Both the position numbers and the translations under genes were made by a program. The notes below the pieces were generated by a model, which was given only the letters and a program-made list of their open reading frames with translations, was not told the origin of the DNA and made no database searches. From Streptococcus suis (GTDB lineage: Bacteria; Bacillota; Bacilli; Lactobacillales; Streptococcaceae): a stretch of 64,000 bases of DNA. The stretch spans positions 558,001 to 622,000 of the forward strand of contig NZ_LR738724.1 in NCBI RefSeq assembly GCF_902702775.1, written 5' to 3'. Positions 26,540 through 35,100 of the stretch are shown here, in pieces (position 1 is the first letter of the stretch; each line of letters starts with the position of its first letter).

Positions 26540-28180
26540 ATGTCCGAAAAAGTTGAAATGCAGCAGTCCAAAGAACAGGCGACAATGGCCAGAGGCTTGG
26601 CTTGGTTAACTGCTGGAAATATTCTTAGTCGCCTGCTTGGTGTTGCCTATGTTATTCCCTGGTATATTTGGTTAGGGGAATATCGAGCTGAAGCCAATGC
26701 CCTCTTTAGTATGGGGTATCAAATCTATGCCAACTTCTTATTGATTTCAACAGCTGGTCTTCCGACAGCTATTGCCAAACAAGTAGCTAAATACAATGTC
26801 TTGGGTAAAGAAGAGGTGTCGCTCTACTTGGTCAGAGAATTCTTCAAGCTCATGTTGGTCTTTGGAACTGTCTTTGCAGGGGTCATGTATCTAAGTGCTC
26901 CGTGGTTGGCAGACGCATCGGGGGCGAAGGAAAAGTTACTTCCAGTCATGTATAGTCTAGTCCCGCCTCTCTTTATCTTCCCAGCCATGAGTATTTTGCG
27001 TGGTTTTTTCCAAGGTCGGCACGATATGAAGCCTTATGCGATCAGCCAGCTTGCAGAGCAGCTGGTACGGGTTATCTGGATACTGGCAGCAACATTTATG
27101 ATTATGAAGTTGGGTAGCGGTGACTATCTTGAAGCAGTTGTCCAATCTACCTTTGCAGCTTTTGTCGGGATGATTGCTAGTGTTGGGATTTTAGTTTATA
27201 CTTTATGGAAGCAAGGTTACCTTGGTAAGTTGCTTCATGCTAAGAAACAAAAGATTTCTTTGGATACAGGTCAACTTATTAAGGAAACTGTTCGAGATGC
27301 GATTCCAATTATCATTTTAGGTCTAACGATTCAATTATTGCAGTTTATTGACCAAGTCACATTTATTCGTGTTATGGAAAGAATTACGAATTACAGTAAT
27401 TCGGAACTTTTGGAACTTTATTCGTATATGGCTGCCAATCCAAGTAAGATTACGATGATGATTATCGGGATTTCACTGAGTCTGGGAAGTGTTGCTATTC
27501 CATTGATTACAGAGAAATTTGTCAAGAAAGATTTGAAGGCGGCGTCTCATTTAGTGGCGGATAATCTACAATTACTCTTTATATTCACTATACCGGCAAT
27601 TGTTGGAACAGTCCTGTTAGCTGGGCCACTCTATACGATTTTTTACGGACCGTCAGAGCCTATCGCCATTACTCTATTCATTTGGAACTTATTTTTAATT
27701 TTACCTCTGGGACTATATTCTGTCATTAGTGTAGTCATTCAAGCGATATTTGAAAATAGAAGAGCGATTTATTATTTCTTGATTGGAATGCTAGTGAAAA
27801 TCGTTTTACAAGTACCAATGATCTATGTCTTTAAGGTATATGGTAGCTTTATCTCAACGATATTTGGGTTGGGAATTATGCTGTATCTCTTCTATAGACG
27901 AATTGACAAGGTTCTGCATATTGATGAAAGACTAGTGATAAAAGATATTGCGACCATTAGTTGGATTTCTATCGTAATGGGGATCGTTGTATGGGGGATT
28001 GAATTTGTCCTGAATCTTATCCTTCCAGCAAATGGCTATGTATCTAGCTTTATCCACTTGGCTGTTGCAGGTGGAGCAGGTGTGCTTGTTTTTGTCATCT
28101 TGACATTGAAGACTCGTCAGCTAGATCGTTTAATTGGAAGTCGGGCTCAGAGTTTACGGAGGAAATTGCGCCTAGGCTAG
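26540..28180 (+). CDS. murJ: Lipid II flippase MurJ/YtgP-like (MOP superfamily)
   Basis: A 546-residue polytopic membrane protein with about 14 segments, from the SpoVB/YtgP branch of the polysaccharide exporter family. Landmarks: RGLAWLTAGNILSRLLGVAYVIPWY at the N-terminus and AISQLAEQLVRVIWILAA. In B. subtilis and streptococci YtgP proteins supply lipid II flipping. The frame is open from 26432 through the BOX-like repeat; ATG 26540 is chosen because the MOP domain begins about 17 residues later. Its ribosome binding site (GAAAG) is weak, so the start is less certain. Confidence 0.85.
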   Translation: MSEKVEMQQSKEQATMARGLAWLTAGNILSRLLGVAYVIPWYIWLGEYRAEANALFSMGYQIYANFLLISTAGLPTAIAKQVAKYNVLGKEEVSLYLVREFFKLMLVFGTVFAGVMYLSAPWLADASGAKEKLLPVMYSLVPPLFIFPAMSILRGFFQGRHDMKPYAISQLAEQLVRVIWILAATFMIMKLGSGDYLEAVVQSTFAAFVGMIASVGILVYTLWKQGYLGKLLHAKKQKISLDTGQLIKETVRDAIPIIILGLTIQLLQFIDQVTFIRVMERITNYSNSELLELYSYMAANPSKITMMIIGISLSLGSVAIPLITEKFVKKDLKAASHLVADNLQLLFIFTIPAIVGTVLLAGPLYTIFYGPSEPIAITLFIWNLFLILPLGLYSVISVVIQAIFENRRAIYYFLIGMLVKIVLQVPMIYVFKVYGSFISTIFGLGIMLYLFYRRIDKVLHIDERLVIKDIATISWISIVMGIVVWGIEFVLNLILPANGYVSSFIHLAVAGGAGVLVFVILTLKTRQLDRLIGSRAQSLRRKLRLG

Positions 28181-28349
28181 TTTGTTTTAAAAATCTCTAT
28201 TTTCTACTATTGAAAAGTTGGGAAAAAGAGGCGTTTTAGAATGTGAGAAGGAAAGTTCGTTGAGGATTTTCCTTTTTTCTTGGAGATTTCAGTATAAAAA
28301 AAACGGTTTTTGTGGTAGAATAGTAGGGATAAAAAAGAGGAGAGAGATG

Positions 28350-29081
28350 ATGAAACCTAAATACGAACGTATTCTAATCAAACTATCTGGTGAGGCCTTG
28401 GCTGGTGAACGTGGTGTCGGTATTGACCTTAAAACTGTTCAGGAAATGGCAAAGGAAATTCAGGAAGTCGCAGAATCAGGTATTCAGATTGCCCTTGTTA
28501 TTGGTGGTGGTAACCTTTGGCGTGGAGAACCTGCTGCTGAAGCGGGTATGGATCGAGTTCAAGCAGACTATACAGGCATGTTGGGGACTGTTATGAATGC
28601 TCTTGTAATGGCTGATTCCCTTAAACAGCTTGGTGTGGATACACGTGTGCAGACAGCGATTGCGATGCAGTCAGTTGCAGAGCCTTATATTCGTGGTCGT
28701 GCTCTTCGTCATCTTGAAAAAGGTCGCATTGTTATTTTTGGAGCTGGTATTGGTTCTCCGTACTTCTCAACGGATACGACAGCAGCTCTTCGTGCTGCAG
28801 AAATTGAAGCGGATGCGATTTTGATGGCTAAAAATGGTGTGGATGGCGTCTACAATGCTGATCCGAAGAAAGATGCTAATGCAGTTAAATTCAATGAATT
28901 GACCCACCGTGAAGTGATTAGTCGTGGTTTGAAAATCATGGATGCGACGGCATCAACTCTCTCAATGGACAATGATATTGATTTGGTCGTGTTCAATATG
29001 AATGAACCAGGAAATATTAAACGTGTTGTCTTCGGTGAGCCAATCGGTACTACCGTTTCAAATTCTTCAGAAGAAAAATAA
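28350..29081 (+). CDS. pyrH: UMP kinase
   Basis: A 243-residue bacterial UMP kinase of the amino-acid kinase fold. Diagnostic stretches: [41 protein letters not shown] and [12 protein letters not shown]. The frame is open from 28218, but ATG 28350 (or 28347, one codon earlier) follows AGGAGAG and gives the usual N-terminus. Standing before frr as in most Firmicutes, although here the gap is unusually long (464 bp) and repeat-filled. Confidence 0.96.
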   Translation: MKPKYERILIKLSGEALAGERGVGIDLKTVQEMAKEIQEVAESGIQIALVIGGGNLWRGEPAAEAGMDRVQADYTGMLGTVMNALVMADSLKQLGVDTRVQTAIAMQSVAEPYIRGRALRHLEKGRIVIFGAGIGSPYFSTDTTAALRAAEIEADAILMAKNGVDGVYNADPKKDANAVKFNELTHREVISRGLKIMDATASTLSMDNDIDLVVFNMNEPGNIKRVVFGEPIGTTVSNSSEEK

Positions 29082-29271
29082 ATCATATCGTCATTTAGTT
29101 TTTCTTTTATGTACTTCGACGATCGAGGAAATATTGTTTCCTTATTTCCAACTTCAAACGGGAGTGGGAAAGAACTCGACCAAGATAAAAAGAGTTCGTC
29201 AACAATTTTTCGTTTTAAGTTGTTGAGCTGAAACAGTCTATCCCCAGACTGTTTCACTCCCACCCCCGCAT

Positions 29272-29327
29272 AGCTCCAAAGGTTCGGGGAACCTTTGGAG
29301 GTTGGAGATGAAGCGAACTTTGTTCGC
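29272..29327. repeat. Orphan boxB-like module
   Basis: Two hairpins in a row: CTCCAAAGGTT/AACCTTTGGAG (11-bp stem, 5-nt loop) and GCGAAC/GTTCGC. On the other strand it matches the internal module of the BOX-like element at 17211-17265, but neither boxA-like nor boxC-like end is present here. Confidence 0.7.
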
Positions 29328-29423
29328 AACAGTCGTAATGGCCAGATTTGGAGTGCAAAACACGAACAAATCTGCCAATCAACCACTGCGCTGAGATGTT
29401 GACACGAACTCTGAGTAGTGGTC

Positions 29424-29443
29424 CTGGGCTTTTTGCCCAGCCT
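29424..29443 (+). terminator. Possible terminator between pyrH and frr
   Basis: CTGGGC, TTTTT loop, GCCCAG; no long T run after it, so termination would be weak. Confidence 0.4.
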
Positions 29444-29545
29444 CATTTGAACTCGCCTTACCTAACTTCAGTTATGCCTGTGGCTCGTTGCCTAGTACTA
29501 AAAGTAAACTAAAAAACTGTAAAAAAATACAAAGAAGGAAGTCTT

Positions 29546-30103
29546 ATGTCTAAAGAAATTATTGCTAAAGCGCAAGAGCGCATGAATCAATCTCATCAGA
29601 GTTTGGCACGTGAATTTAGCCACATTCGTGCTGGCCGTGCCAATGCTAGTTTGTTGGACCGTATTTCCGTTGAGTACTACGGTTCTCCAACACCATTGAA
29701 CCAGTTGGCTGGTATTACAGTGCCAGAAGCGCGTGTTCTATTGATTACTCCGTTTGATAAGTCAATCTTGAAGGATATTGAGCGTGCTTTGAACGCTTCA
29801 GATCTTGGTTTGACGCCTCAATCTGATGGTACTGTTATCCGTTTGGTTATTCCTGCCCTTACAGAGGAAACTCGTAAGAACTTGGCGAAGGATGTGAAAA
29901 AAGTTGGCGAAAATTCAAAAGTTGCTATCCGCAATATCCGTCGTGATGCCATGGATGAAGCAAAAAAAGCTGAAAAAGCAAAAGAAATCACTGAAGACGA
30001 ATTGAAGTCACTTGAAAAAGATATTCAAAAAGTAACAGATGATGCTATCAAGACAATTGATAAAATGACTGCCGACAAAGAAAAAGAATTGTTGGAAGTT
30101 TAA
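29546..30103 (+). CDS. frr: Ribosome recycling factor
   Basis: A 185-residue RRF that splits post-termination ribosomes with EF-G. Canonical elements: [53 protein letters not shown] and the lysine-rich C-terminal helix ending [11 protein letters not shown]. Full length. Confidence 0.98.
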   Translation: MSKEIIAKAQERMNQSHQSLAREFSHIRAGRANASLLDRISVEYYGSPTPLNQLAGITVPEARVLLITPFDKSILKDIERALNASDLGLTPQSDGTVIRLVIPALTEETRKNLAKDVKKVGENSKVAIRNIRRDAMDEAKKAEKAKEITEDELKSLEKDIQKVTDDAIKTIDKMTADKEKELLEV

Positions 30104-30234
30104 TCAACACGTTTTTAGGCTACAAAAACAGATCATCACCGGGCTGTCTAACTTCCAGTGGTGAACCAATAAGAAATCTAATGGGGGGAGTTAGACAAGA
30201 CTTTCCCCACTTTTTAATCAGAAAGAAGAAAATC

Positions 30235-31089
30235 ATGAATGATTTATTAGCACAGTATATCGTTGGTTTAGTGACTGACGAAAACGATCAGTTTTACTTT
30301 GTCCAAAAAGAGGGTAGAACCTTTGCTCTTTCTAAGGATGAAGGAGAACATAGTCTAGGTCAATCTGTTAAGGGATTTGCCTATACCGATATGAAACAAA
30401 AACTCCGTTTGACAACTAAGGAAGTTGGGGCGAGTCGTACCAGCTTTGGTTGGGGAACTGTCACAGAGGTACGTAAGGATTTGGGTGTCTTTGTGGATAC
30501 AGGTCTGCCAGACAAGCAAGTGGTTGTTTCCTTAGACATTTTGCCTGAAATCAAGGAACTCTGGCCGAAAAAAGGGGATCAGTTGTACGTCAAATTAGAC
30601 GTCGATAAGAAGGACCGCATTTGGGCTCTGCCAGCTTTTCAGGAAGATTTTCAGAAAATGGCTGGACCTGCCTATGACAATATGCAAAACCAAAATCTGC
30701 GAGCGATTGTCTATCGTTTGAAAATGAATGGTACTTTTGTTTATTTGCCAGACAACAATATGCTTGGTTTTATCCATCCGAGCGAACGCTTTGCGGAACC
30801 ACGTTTGGGTCAGGTTTTAGAGGCGCGTGTCATCGGCTACCGTGCAGTTGATCGGACCTTGAACTTGTCTCTCAAGCCACGTTCATTTGAGATGCTGGAA
30901 AATGATGCCCAGATGATATTGACTTATCTGGAAAGCAATGGAGGTTTCATGACCTTGAACGATAAGTCTGCTCCGGAAGACATCAAGGCCACCTTTGGTA
31001 TTTCCAAAGGGCAATTCAAAAAAGCTCTTGGTGGTCTGATGAAGGCTGGGAAAATTAAACAGGATTCTTTGGGAACAGAGTTGGTGTAG
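30235..31089 (+). CDS. cvfB: CvfB-type S1 RNA-binding protein
   Basis: A 284-residue protein with tandem S1-like OB folds and a C-terminal winged helix, as in CvfB (conserved virulence factor B). Segments: N-terminal OB fold (YIVGLVTDENDQFYFVQKEG), S1 fold (FGWGTVTEVRKDLGVFVDTGL), second S1 fold (NNMLGFIHPSERFAEPRLGQVLEARVIG) and a winged helix (FGISKGQFKKALGGLMKAGKI). The frame is open from 30181, but ATG 30235 follows AGAAAGAAG and starts the domain. It may bind RNA and affect virulence gene expression; role inferred. Confidence 0.9.
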   Translation: MNDLLAQYIVGLVTDENDQFYFVQKEGRTFALSKDEGEHSLGQSVKGFAYTDMKQKLRLTTKEVGASRTSFGWGTVTEVRKDLGVFVDTGLPDKQVVVSLDILPEIKELWPKKGDQLYVKLDVDKKDRIWALPAFQEDFQKMAGPAYDNMQNQNLRAIVYRLKMNGTFVYLPDNNMLGFIHPSERFAEPRLGQVLEARVIGYRAVDRTLNLSLKPRSFEMLENDAQMILTYLESNGGFMTLNDKSAPEDIKATFGISKGQFKKALGGLMKAGKIKQDSLGTELV

Positions 31090-31098
31090 GGGGCTTCT

Positions 31099-32019
31099 AT
31101 GCTAGTTTATATTGCTGGTAGTGGGGCAATGGGGTGTCGGTTTGGTTATCAATTGTCTAAGACAAATCATGAAGTGATTTTGTTGGATAATTGGGAAGAG
31201 CATATCGAAGCGATTCGAGAAAACGGCTTGAAAGTGACTGGAGATGTAGAGGAAACTGTACACTTACCTATCATGAAACCGACCGAAGCAACGAGAGAAG
31301 CAGATTTTATCATTCTATTGACAAAGGCTGTTCAGTTGCCAAAGATGTTGCGGGATATTAAGCCGATTATCGGTCCAACTACCAAGGTTTTGAGTCTCTT
31401 GAATGGTTTGGGGCATGCGACGACCATGCGTCGGTACGTGCCAGATGAAAGTATCATGGTTGGGGTGACCATGTGGTTGGCGGGACTAAAGGGTCCTGGA
31501 CATGCTCACTTAGAAGGTCCGGGTTCTATGTCCGTTCAGCATATTCTTGGTGATGAGCAATCAGTTGCGGATATTATTGAAATGCTGAATGAAGCTGGAC
31601 TAAATGTGACCTATGACAATCATGTTGTCAGTGCTATTTGGCAGAAAGCCTGTGTCAATGGTGTGATGAATCCAACTTGTACCATTTTAGATTGTACAAT
31701 TGGTGAATTATTTGGTACGGAGGCTGGACTGAATCTAGTACAGGGGATTTTCAAAGAATTTATTGCTGTTGCTAAGTCTGAGGCAGATGGAATTGACGAA
31801 GAAGCTATTTGGAAATATGTTATTGATGCTTCGAAGAAGGCTTCCAATCACTATCCATCTATGCATCAGGATTTGGTCCAACATGGTCGAAAGACAGAAA
31901 TTGATTATCTGAATGGAGCAGTTGTATTCAAAGGCAAGCGAGCAGGCATCCCTACGCCATACTGTCAGATGATAACAGACATGGTTCACGCCAAGGAAAG
32001 TATGCTGGGGTTGAGATAG
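31099..32019 (+). CDS. panE: 2-dehydropantoate 2-reductase
   Basis: A 306-residue ketopantoate reductase of the pantothenate/CoA pathway, NADPH-dependent. Rossmann motif YIAGSGAMGCRFG, the KAVQLP stretch with catalytic Lys, and the C-terminal helical domain with NGVMNPTCTI and KTEIDYLNGAVVFKGKRAGIPTP (in part). It lies 9 bp after cvfB. Other family members reduce related 2-keto acids, so the substrate is inferred. Confidence 0.9.
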   Translation: MLVYIAGSGAMGCRFGYQLSKTNHEVILLDNWEEHIEAIRENGLKVTGDVEETVHLPIMKPTEATREADFIILLTKAVQLPKMLRDIKPIIGPTTKVLSLLNGLGHATTMRRYVPDESIMVGVTMWLAGLKGPGHAHLEGPGSMSVQHILGDEQSVADIIEMLNEAGLNVTYDNHVVSAIWQKACVNGVMNPTCTILDCTIGELFGTEAGLNLVQGIFKEFIAVAKSEADGIDEEAIWKYVIDASKKASNHYPSMHQDLVQHGRKTEIDYLNGAVVFKGKRAGIPTPYCQMITDMVHAKESMLGLR

Positions 32020-32028
32020 GAGAAAGTC

Positions 32029-32484
32029 ATGCTGATTGAAGTGGAAACGATTGAAGAATATATGGCTGCCTTGCCTGAGAATCGGAAGGAAGCGGTTGAA
32101 CGGCTCCATCAAGTGATTGTGGAACAGTTACCAGCTGGTTTTGAAGTAGGCATCTTGGGAGGTATGATTAACTATTATGTGCCGCTTACTGCCTACCCTG
32201 ATGGTTATCATTGCACACCAGGAGAGCCACTGCCTTTCCTTGCCTTGGCATCACAAAAGGCACACATCGCCCTCTACCACATGGGAATCTATATGGACCA
32301 AGAATTGAATGATTGGTTCGTTGCTGCTTATCAAGCACAGGTGCCTACCAAACTGGATATGGGCAAGTCCTGTGTTCGCATGAAAAATCCCAAGAATATT
32401 CCTTATGAATTGATAGGGGAATTGGTTAGTAAGATGTCTATGGAGCGCTATATAGAGCTCTACGAAAAAAATCATAGAAAGTAG
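32029..32484 (+). CDS. DUF1801-family protein
   Basis: A 151-residue protein of the YdhG/DUF1801 fold: [24 protein letters not shown] at the N-terminus, then [10 protein letters not shown] and [16 protein letters not shown], ending [13 protein letters not shown]. Function unknown; relatives include iron chaperone frataxin-like YdhG. Begins 9 bp after panE and ends 5 bp before the next gene. Confidence 0.8.
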   Translation: MLIEVETIEEYMAALPENRKEAVERLHQVIVEQLPAGFEVGILGGMINYYVPLTAYPDGYHCTPGEPLPFLALASQKAHIALYHMGIYMDQELNDWFVAAYQAQVPTKLDMGKSCVRMKNPKNIPYELIGELVSKMSMERYIELYEKNHRK

Positions 32485-32489
32485 ATGTA

Positions 32490-32705
32490 GTGAGAAGAAG
32501 TTTTTATTCTTGGTTGATGACCCAGCGCAACCCGAAAAGTAATGAACCAGTAGCTATCTTGGCAGATTATGCCTTTGATGAATCTGATTTTCCTAAGCAA
32601 TCAGATAATTTTGATGAAGTCAGTCGTTTTTTGGAGGAATCGGCCAGCTTTGCATTTTCCATGTCTGATTTTGATGCGATTTGGGAAGATTATTTGGGAC
32701 ATTGA
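32490..32705 (+). CDS. YozE-family (UPF0346) small protein
   Basis: A 71-residue SAM-like helical protein. [11 protein letters not shown] followed by [30 protein letters not shown] is the YozE signature. Start is GTG at 32490. Function unknown, conserved in Firmicutes. Nearly abuts the DUF1801 gene and is followed by a terminator-like hairpin. Confidence 0.85.
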   Translation: MRRSFYSWLMTQRNPKSNEPVAILADYAFDESDFPKQSDNFDEVSRFLEESASFAFSMSDFDAIWEDYLGH

Positions 32706-32720
32706 TGGATAAAATAGTAC

Positions 32721-32747
32721 AAAACAGCCTTGTTTGGGCTATTTTTG
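32721..32747 (+). terminator. Terminator before phoH
   Basis: AAAACAGCC pairs with GGGCTATTTT around TTGTTT, then T-rich; a TATAAT box for phoH follows immediately (32749-32754). Confidence 0.6.
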
Positions 32748-32783
32748 TTATAATAGAGAAAAGCACAGGAAAAGGAGCAACTC

Positions 32784-33806
32784 TTGCTAGAACATTCAAT
32801 TGATATTCAACTCAAGCATCCAGATGATTCGTTTAGTCTATTTGGTTCGAATGAACGCCATCTGAGATTGATGGAACAGGAACTAGGTGTGGTTATTCAT
32901 GCCCGTACGGAAAAAGTGCAGGTGATTGGACAGGAAGAACATGTAGAACAAGCGCGTCTTGTTATCCAGTCTCTTCTTGTCTTGGTGAGTCGTGGTTTGG
33001 TTATCAATACGCCAGATGTAGTCACAGCTATTTCCATGGCAAAAAATGATGAGATTGAGAAATTCGTTGCCCTCTATGAAGAAGAGATTATCAAGGACAA
33101 CTATGGCAAACCCATTCGCGTAAAGACTCTTGGACAAAAACTCTACGTGGACAGCGTAAAGCGTCATGACATCGTGTTTGGAATCGGTCCTGCTGGTACA
33201 GGTAAGACCTTCTTGGCGGTTACTCTAGCTGTAACAGCTCTCAAGCGGGGACAGGTCAAGCGGATTGTTCTGACACGTCCTGCGGTAGAAGCAGGCGAAA
33301 GTTTAGGCTTTTTGCCAGGGGACTTAAAAGAAAAAGTAGACCCCTATTTGCGTCCTGTCTATGATGCCCTCTACCAGATTTTGGGCAAGGAGCAGACCAC
33401 GCGCCTAATGGAGCGGGAAATCATCGAGATTGCCCCGCTGGCCTATATGCGGGGTCGGACCTTGGAAGACGCCTTTGTCATCTTGGATGAGGCGCAGAAT
33501 ACCACCATTATGCAGATGAAGATGTTCCTGACCCGTCTTGGCTTTAATTCCAAGATGATTGTCAATGGGGATATTAGTCAGATTGACCTGCCACGCAAGG
33601 TTAAGTCAGGTCTGATTGATGCGACGGAGAAACTAAGCAAAATACCACAGATTGATTTCGTACATTTTTCAGCCAAGGATGTGGTTCGCCATCCAGTTGT
33701 TGCCCAGATTATCAATGCCTATGAAGAAGAGGATCTGGTAGCTGATAGTCGAGCAAGTTTTGAAACGATTGGGCAGCCTAGTCGGAGCGAAGAGGATGAA
33801 GATTAG
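32784..33806 (+). CDS. phoH: PhoH-like ATPase
   Basis: A 340-residue cytoplasmic P-loop protein linked to RNA metabolism. N-terminal KH-like region (LKHPDDSFSLFGSNERHLRLMEQE), Walker A GPAGTGKTFLA, Walker B FVILDEAQNTT and the downstream LTRLGFNSKMIVNGD. Start codon is TTG with AAGGAG upstream. Its end overlaps the next start by 11 bp. Position near the ybeY-type region is common for phoH in Firmicutes, but ybeY is not in this window. Confidence 0.93.
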   Translation: MLEHSIDIQLKHPDDSFSLFGSNERHLRLMEQELGVVIHARTEKVQVIGQEEHVEQARLVIQSLLVLVSRGLVINTPDVVTAISMAKNDEIEKFVALYEEEIIKDNYGKPIRVKTLGQKLYVDSVKRHDIVFGIGPAGTGKTFLAVTLAVTALKRGQVKRIVLTRPAVEAGESLGFLPGDLKEKVDPYLRPVYDALYQILGKEQTTRLMEREIIEIAPLAYMRGRTLEDAFVILDEAQNTTIMQMKMFLTRLGFNSKMIVNGDISQIDLPRKVKSGLIDATEKLSKIPQIDFVHFSAKDVVRHPVVAQIINAYEEEDLVADSRASFETIGQPSRSEEDED

Positions 33807-34299
33807 TCAATTTTCAAATCGTTATCAAGTACGAAAGTTAGCAGACGCCGACTTGGAGCAGGTCTTAGCACTCTACCAGACCAACCCTCTCTATTTTGAA
33901 CATTTTCCACCCTTGCCTAGTCTGGAAAGTTTAGCAAATGACCTTGTCGACTGTCCGTCAGGTAAGGAGCTATCAGATAAATATTTTCTAGGATTCTGGG
34001 ACAAAGAGCGATTAGTTGCCATCCTAGACCTAATTGACGGCTATCCGACAGCAGAGATTGCCTACATCGGACTTTTTATGGTGGATTCAAGATTGGCTGG
34101 TCAGGGTCTTGGCTCAAAGATCATAGCGGAGCTCCTATCTCAGTTAGCAACTTACTTCAAAAAGGTGCGTCTAGGCTATGTAGAAAGCAATCCTCAGTCC
34201 AGTCATTTTTGGTCCAAAGTTGGATTTTGTCCAACTGGTGAGGTCAAAGAAATAGCTGGAAAAACAATTGTCATAGCCGAACATGCATTAGATGAATAA
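33796..34299 (+). CDS. GNAT-family N-acetyltransferase
   Basis: A 167-residue acetyltransferase. The acetyl-CoA loop is visible in LFMVDSRLAGQGLGSKIIAELL, and LGYVESNPQSSHFWSKVGFCPTGE is the usual C-terminal strand-helix. The frame is open from 33760 within phoH, but ATG 33796 has AGCGAAGAGG ahead of it and overlaps phoH by 11 bp. Substrate unknown. Confidence 0.85.
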   Translation: MKISQFSNRYQVRKLADADLEQVLALYQTNPLYFEHFPPLPSLESLANDLVDCPSGKELSDKYFLGFWDKERLVAILDLIDGYPTAEIAYIGLFMVDSRLAGQGLGSKIIAELLSQLATYFKKVRLGYVESNPQSSHFWSKVGFCPTGEVKEIAGKTIVIAEHALDE

Positions 34300-34308
34300 T
34301 AATAAAAA

Positions 34309-34338
34309 AACTGCCTGGTTCAATCAGAACTGGGCAGT
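34309..34338. terminator. Bidirectional terminator
   Basis: ACTGCC..GTT / AAC..GGGCAGT stem flanked by A run on one side and TTATTTTA on the other, between convergent genes. Confidence 0.75.
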
Positions 34339-34345
34339 ACTTATT

Positions 34346-34984
34346 TTACATTCTAAAAAATGGATTGAAATTTTTCTCATGTCCAACGCTGGTGTTTTGA
34401 CCGTGACCTGGATGGACAGTATAGTGGTTTGGCAGGGTGAAGATGTGTTCTCTGATACCAGTAATCAGGTCATCAAAGTTGCTGGTAGGCAGGTCTGTAC
34501 GTCCCACAGTTTCGCGGAAAAGTGCGTCGCCAGTGATGACACATTCATCCTCTGTGAAGATAAAGGAAACACCACCAATAGAGTGACCTGGTGTTGGAAC
34601 TACCTTGAAATGAAAACCGTCAAACTGGTAGTCTTCTTGGTATTGGAAGATTTTTTCAGCAGGTCGGCAGACTACATTTTCCATATCATCATGACGAGGT
34701 AGACCTGATAGATTCATCTCTGGTGTATAGAGCCAGCTGGCTTCACTTTCAGCCACATAGACAGGTGGGAAATTGTAGGTCTCACGCAGAATGTCCAAGC
34801 TCATAATATGGTCATAGTGAGTGTGAGTCAGGAGAATAGCCGAAATTGGTTTTCCGATTTTTTCGATAGTTGCTTGAATTTTTGTCCAGTCACTCCCAGG
34901 GTCAATGATAATCAGATGGGTATCATTTTCAAGGTAGTAGGTATTTTGAAAAGCGACAGGATTGACAGATTTGTGAATAATCAT
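34346..34984 (-). CDS. MBL-fold metallohydrolase (glyoxalase II-like)
   Basis: A 212-residue metallo-beta-lactamase-fold hydrolase with the metal-binding THTHYDH (about residues 53-59), PTPGHSIGG with another His (about 131), ITGDALF with the bridging Asp, and HPGHG at the end. It fits the YcbL/GloB-like group that hydrolyses thioesters such as S-lactoylglutathione; substrate inferred. Divergent from dinG. Confidence 0.9.
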   Translation of the reverse strand: MIIHKSVNPVAFQNTYYLENDTHLIIIDPGSDWTKIQATIEKIGKPISAILLTHTHYDHIMSLDILRETYNFPPVYVAESEASWLYTPEMNLSGLPRHDDMENVVCRPAEKIFQYQEDYQFDGFHFKVVPTPGHSIGGVSFIFTEDECVITGDALFRETVGRTDLPTSNFDDLITGIREHIFTLPNHYTVHPGHGQNTSVGHEKNFNPFFRM

Positions 34985-35085
34985 TCTTTTTCCCTCTTCT
35001 AACAGTTACTGATGTTACTAGTCTAACAAAAAAACACGTCTTCTTCATGGAATTTGTTTGGAGCTTTTTCCATGAGAGGGAATAT

Positions 35086-35093
35086 GCTATAAT
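35086..35093 (+). promoter_or_regulatory. Extended -10 promoter of dinG, overlapping an upstream ATG
   Basis: GCTATAAT preceded by AT (TATGCTATAAT), an extended -10 of the TGn type. The -35 region is poor. Seven nt after the -10 box lies the ATG at 35101, so the transcript would begin at or next to the start codon. Confidence 0.55.
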
Positions 35094-35100
35094 GAACAGT

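Larger units (their letters stand above)
29082..29545. other. Repeat- and hairpin-rich gap between pyrH and frr
   Basis: No convincing gene. It holds AAACAGTCT/AGACTGTTT (29231-29253), the orphan boxB-like module (29272-29327), and CTGGGC/GCCCAG (29424-29440) that may act as a terminator. Short ORFs run through it in several frames but have no ribosome binding site or family resemblance. The start of frr has its own GAAGGAAG site. Confidence 0.7.

Noticed and set aside
30140..30199. Inverted TGTCTAACT/AGTTAGACA between frr and cvfB as a riboswitch
   Set aside because: Only one short pairing, no further conserved structure that I recognise; could be part of a weak terminator, not enough for a call.
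34292..34702. 136-residue plus-strand ORF opposite the MBL-fold hydrolase
   Set aside because: It runs through a terminator and antisense to conserved metal-binding motifs; no ribosome binding site.
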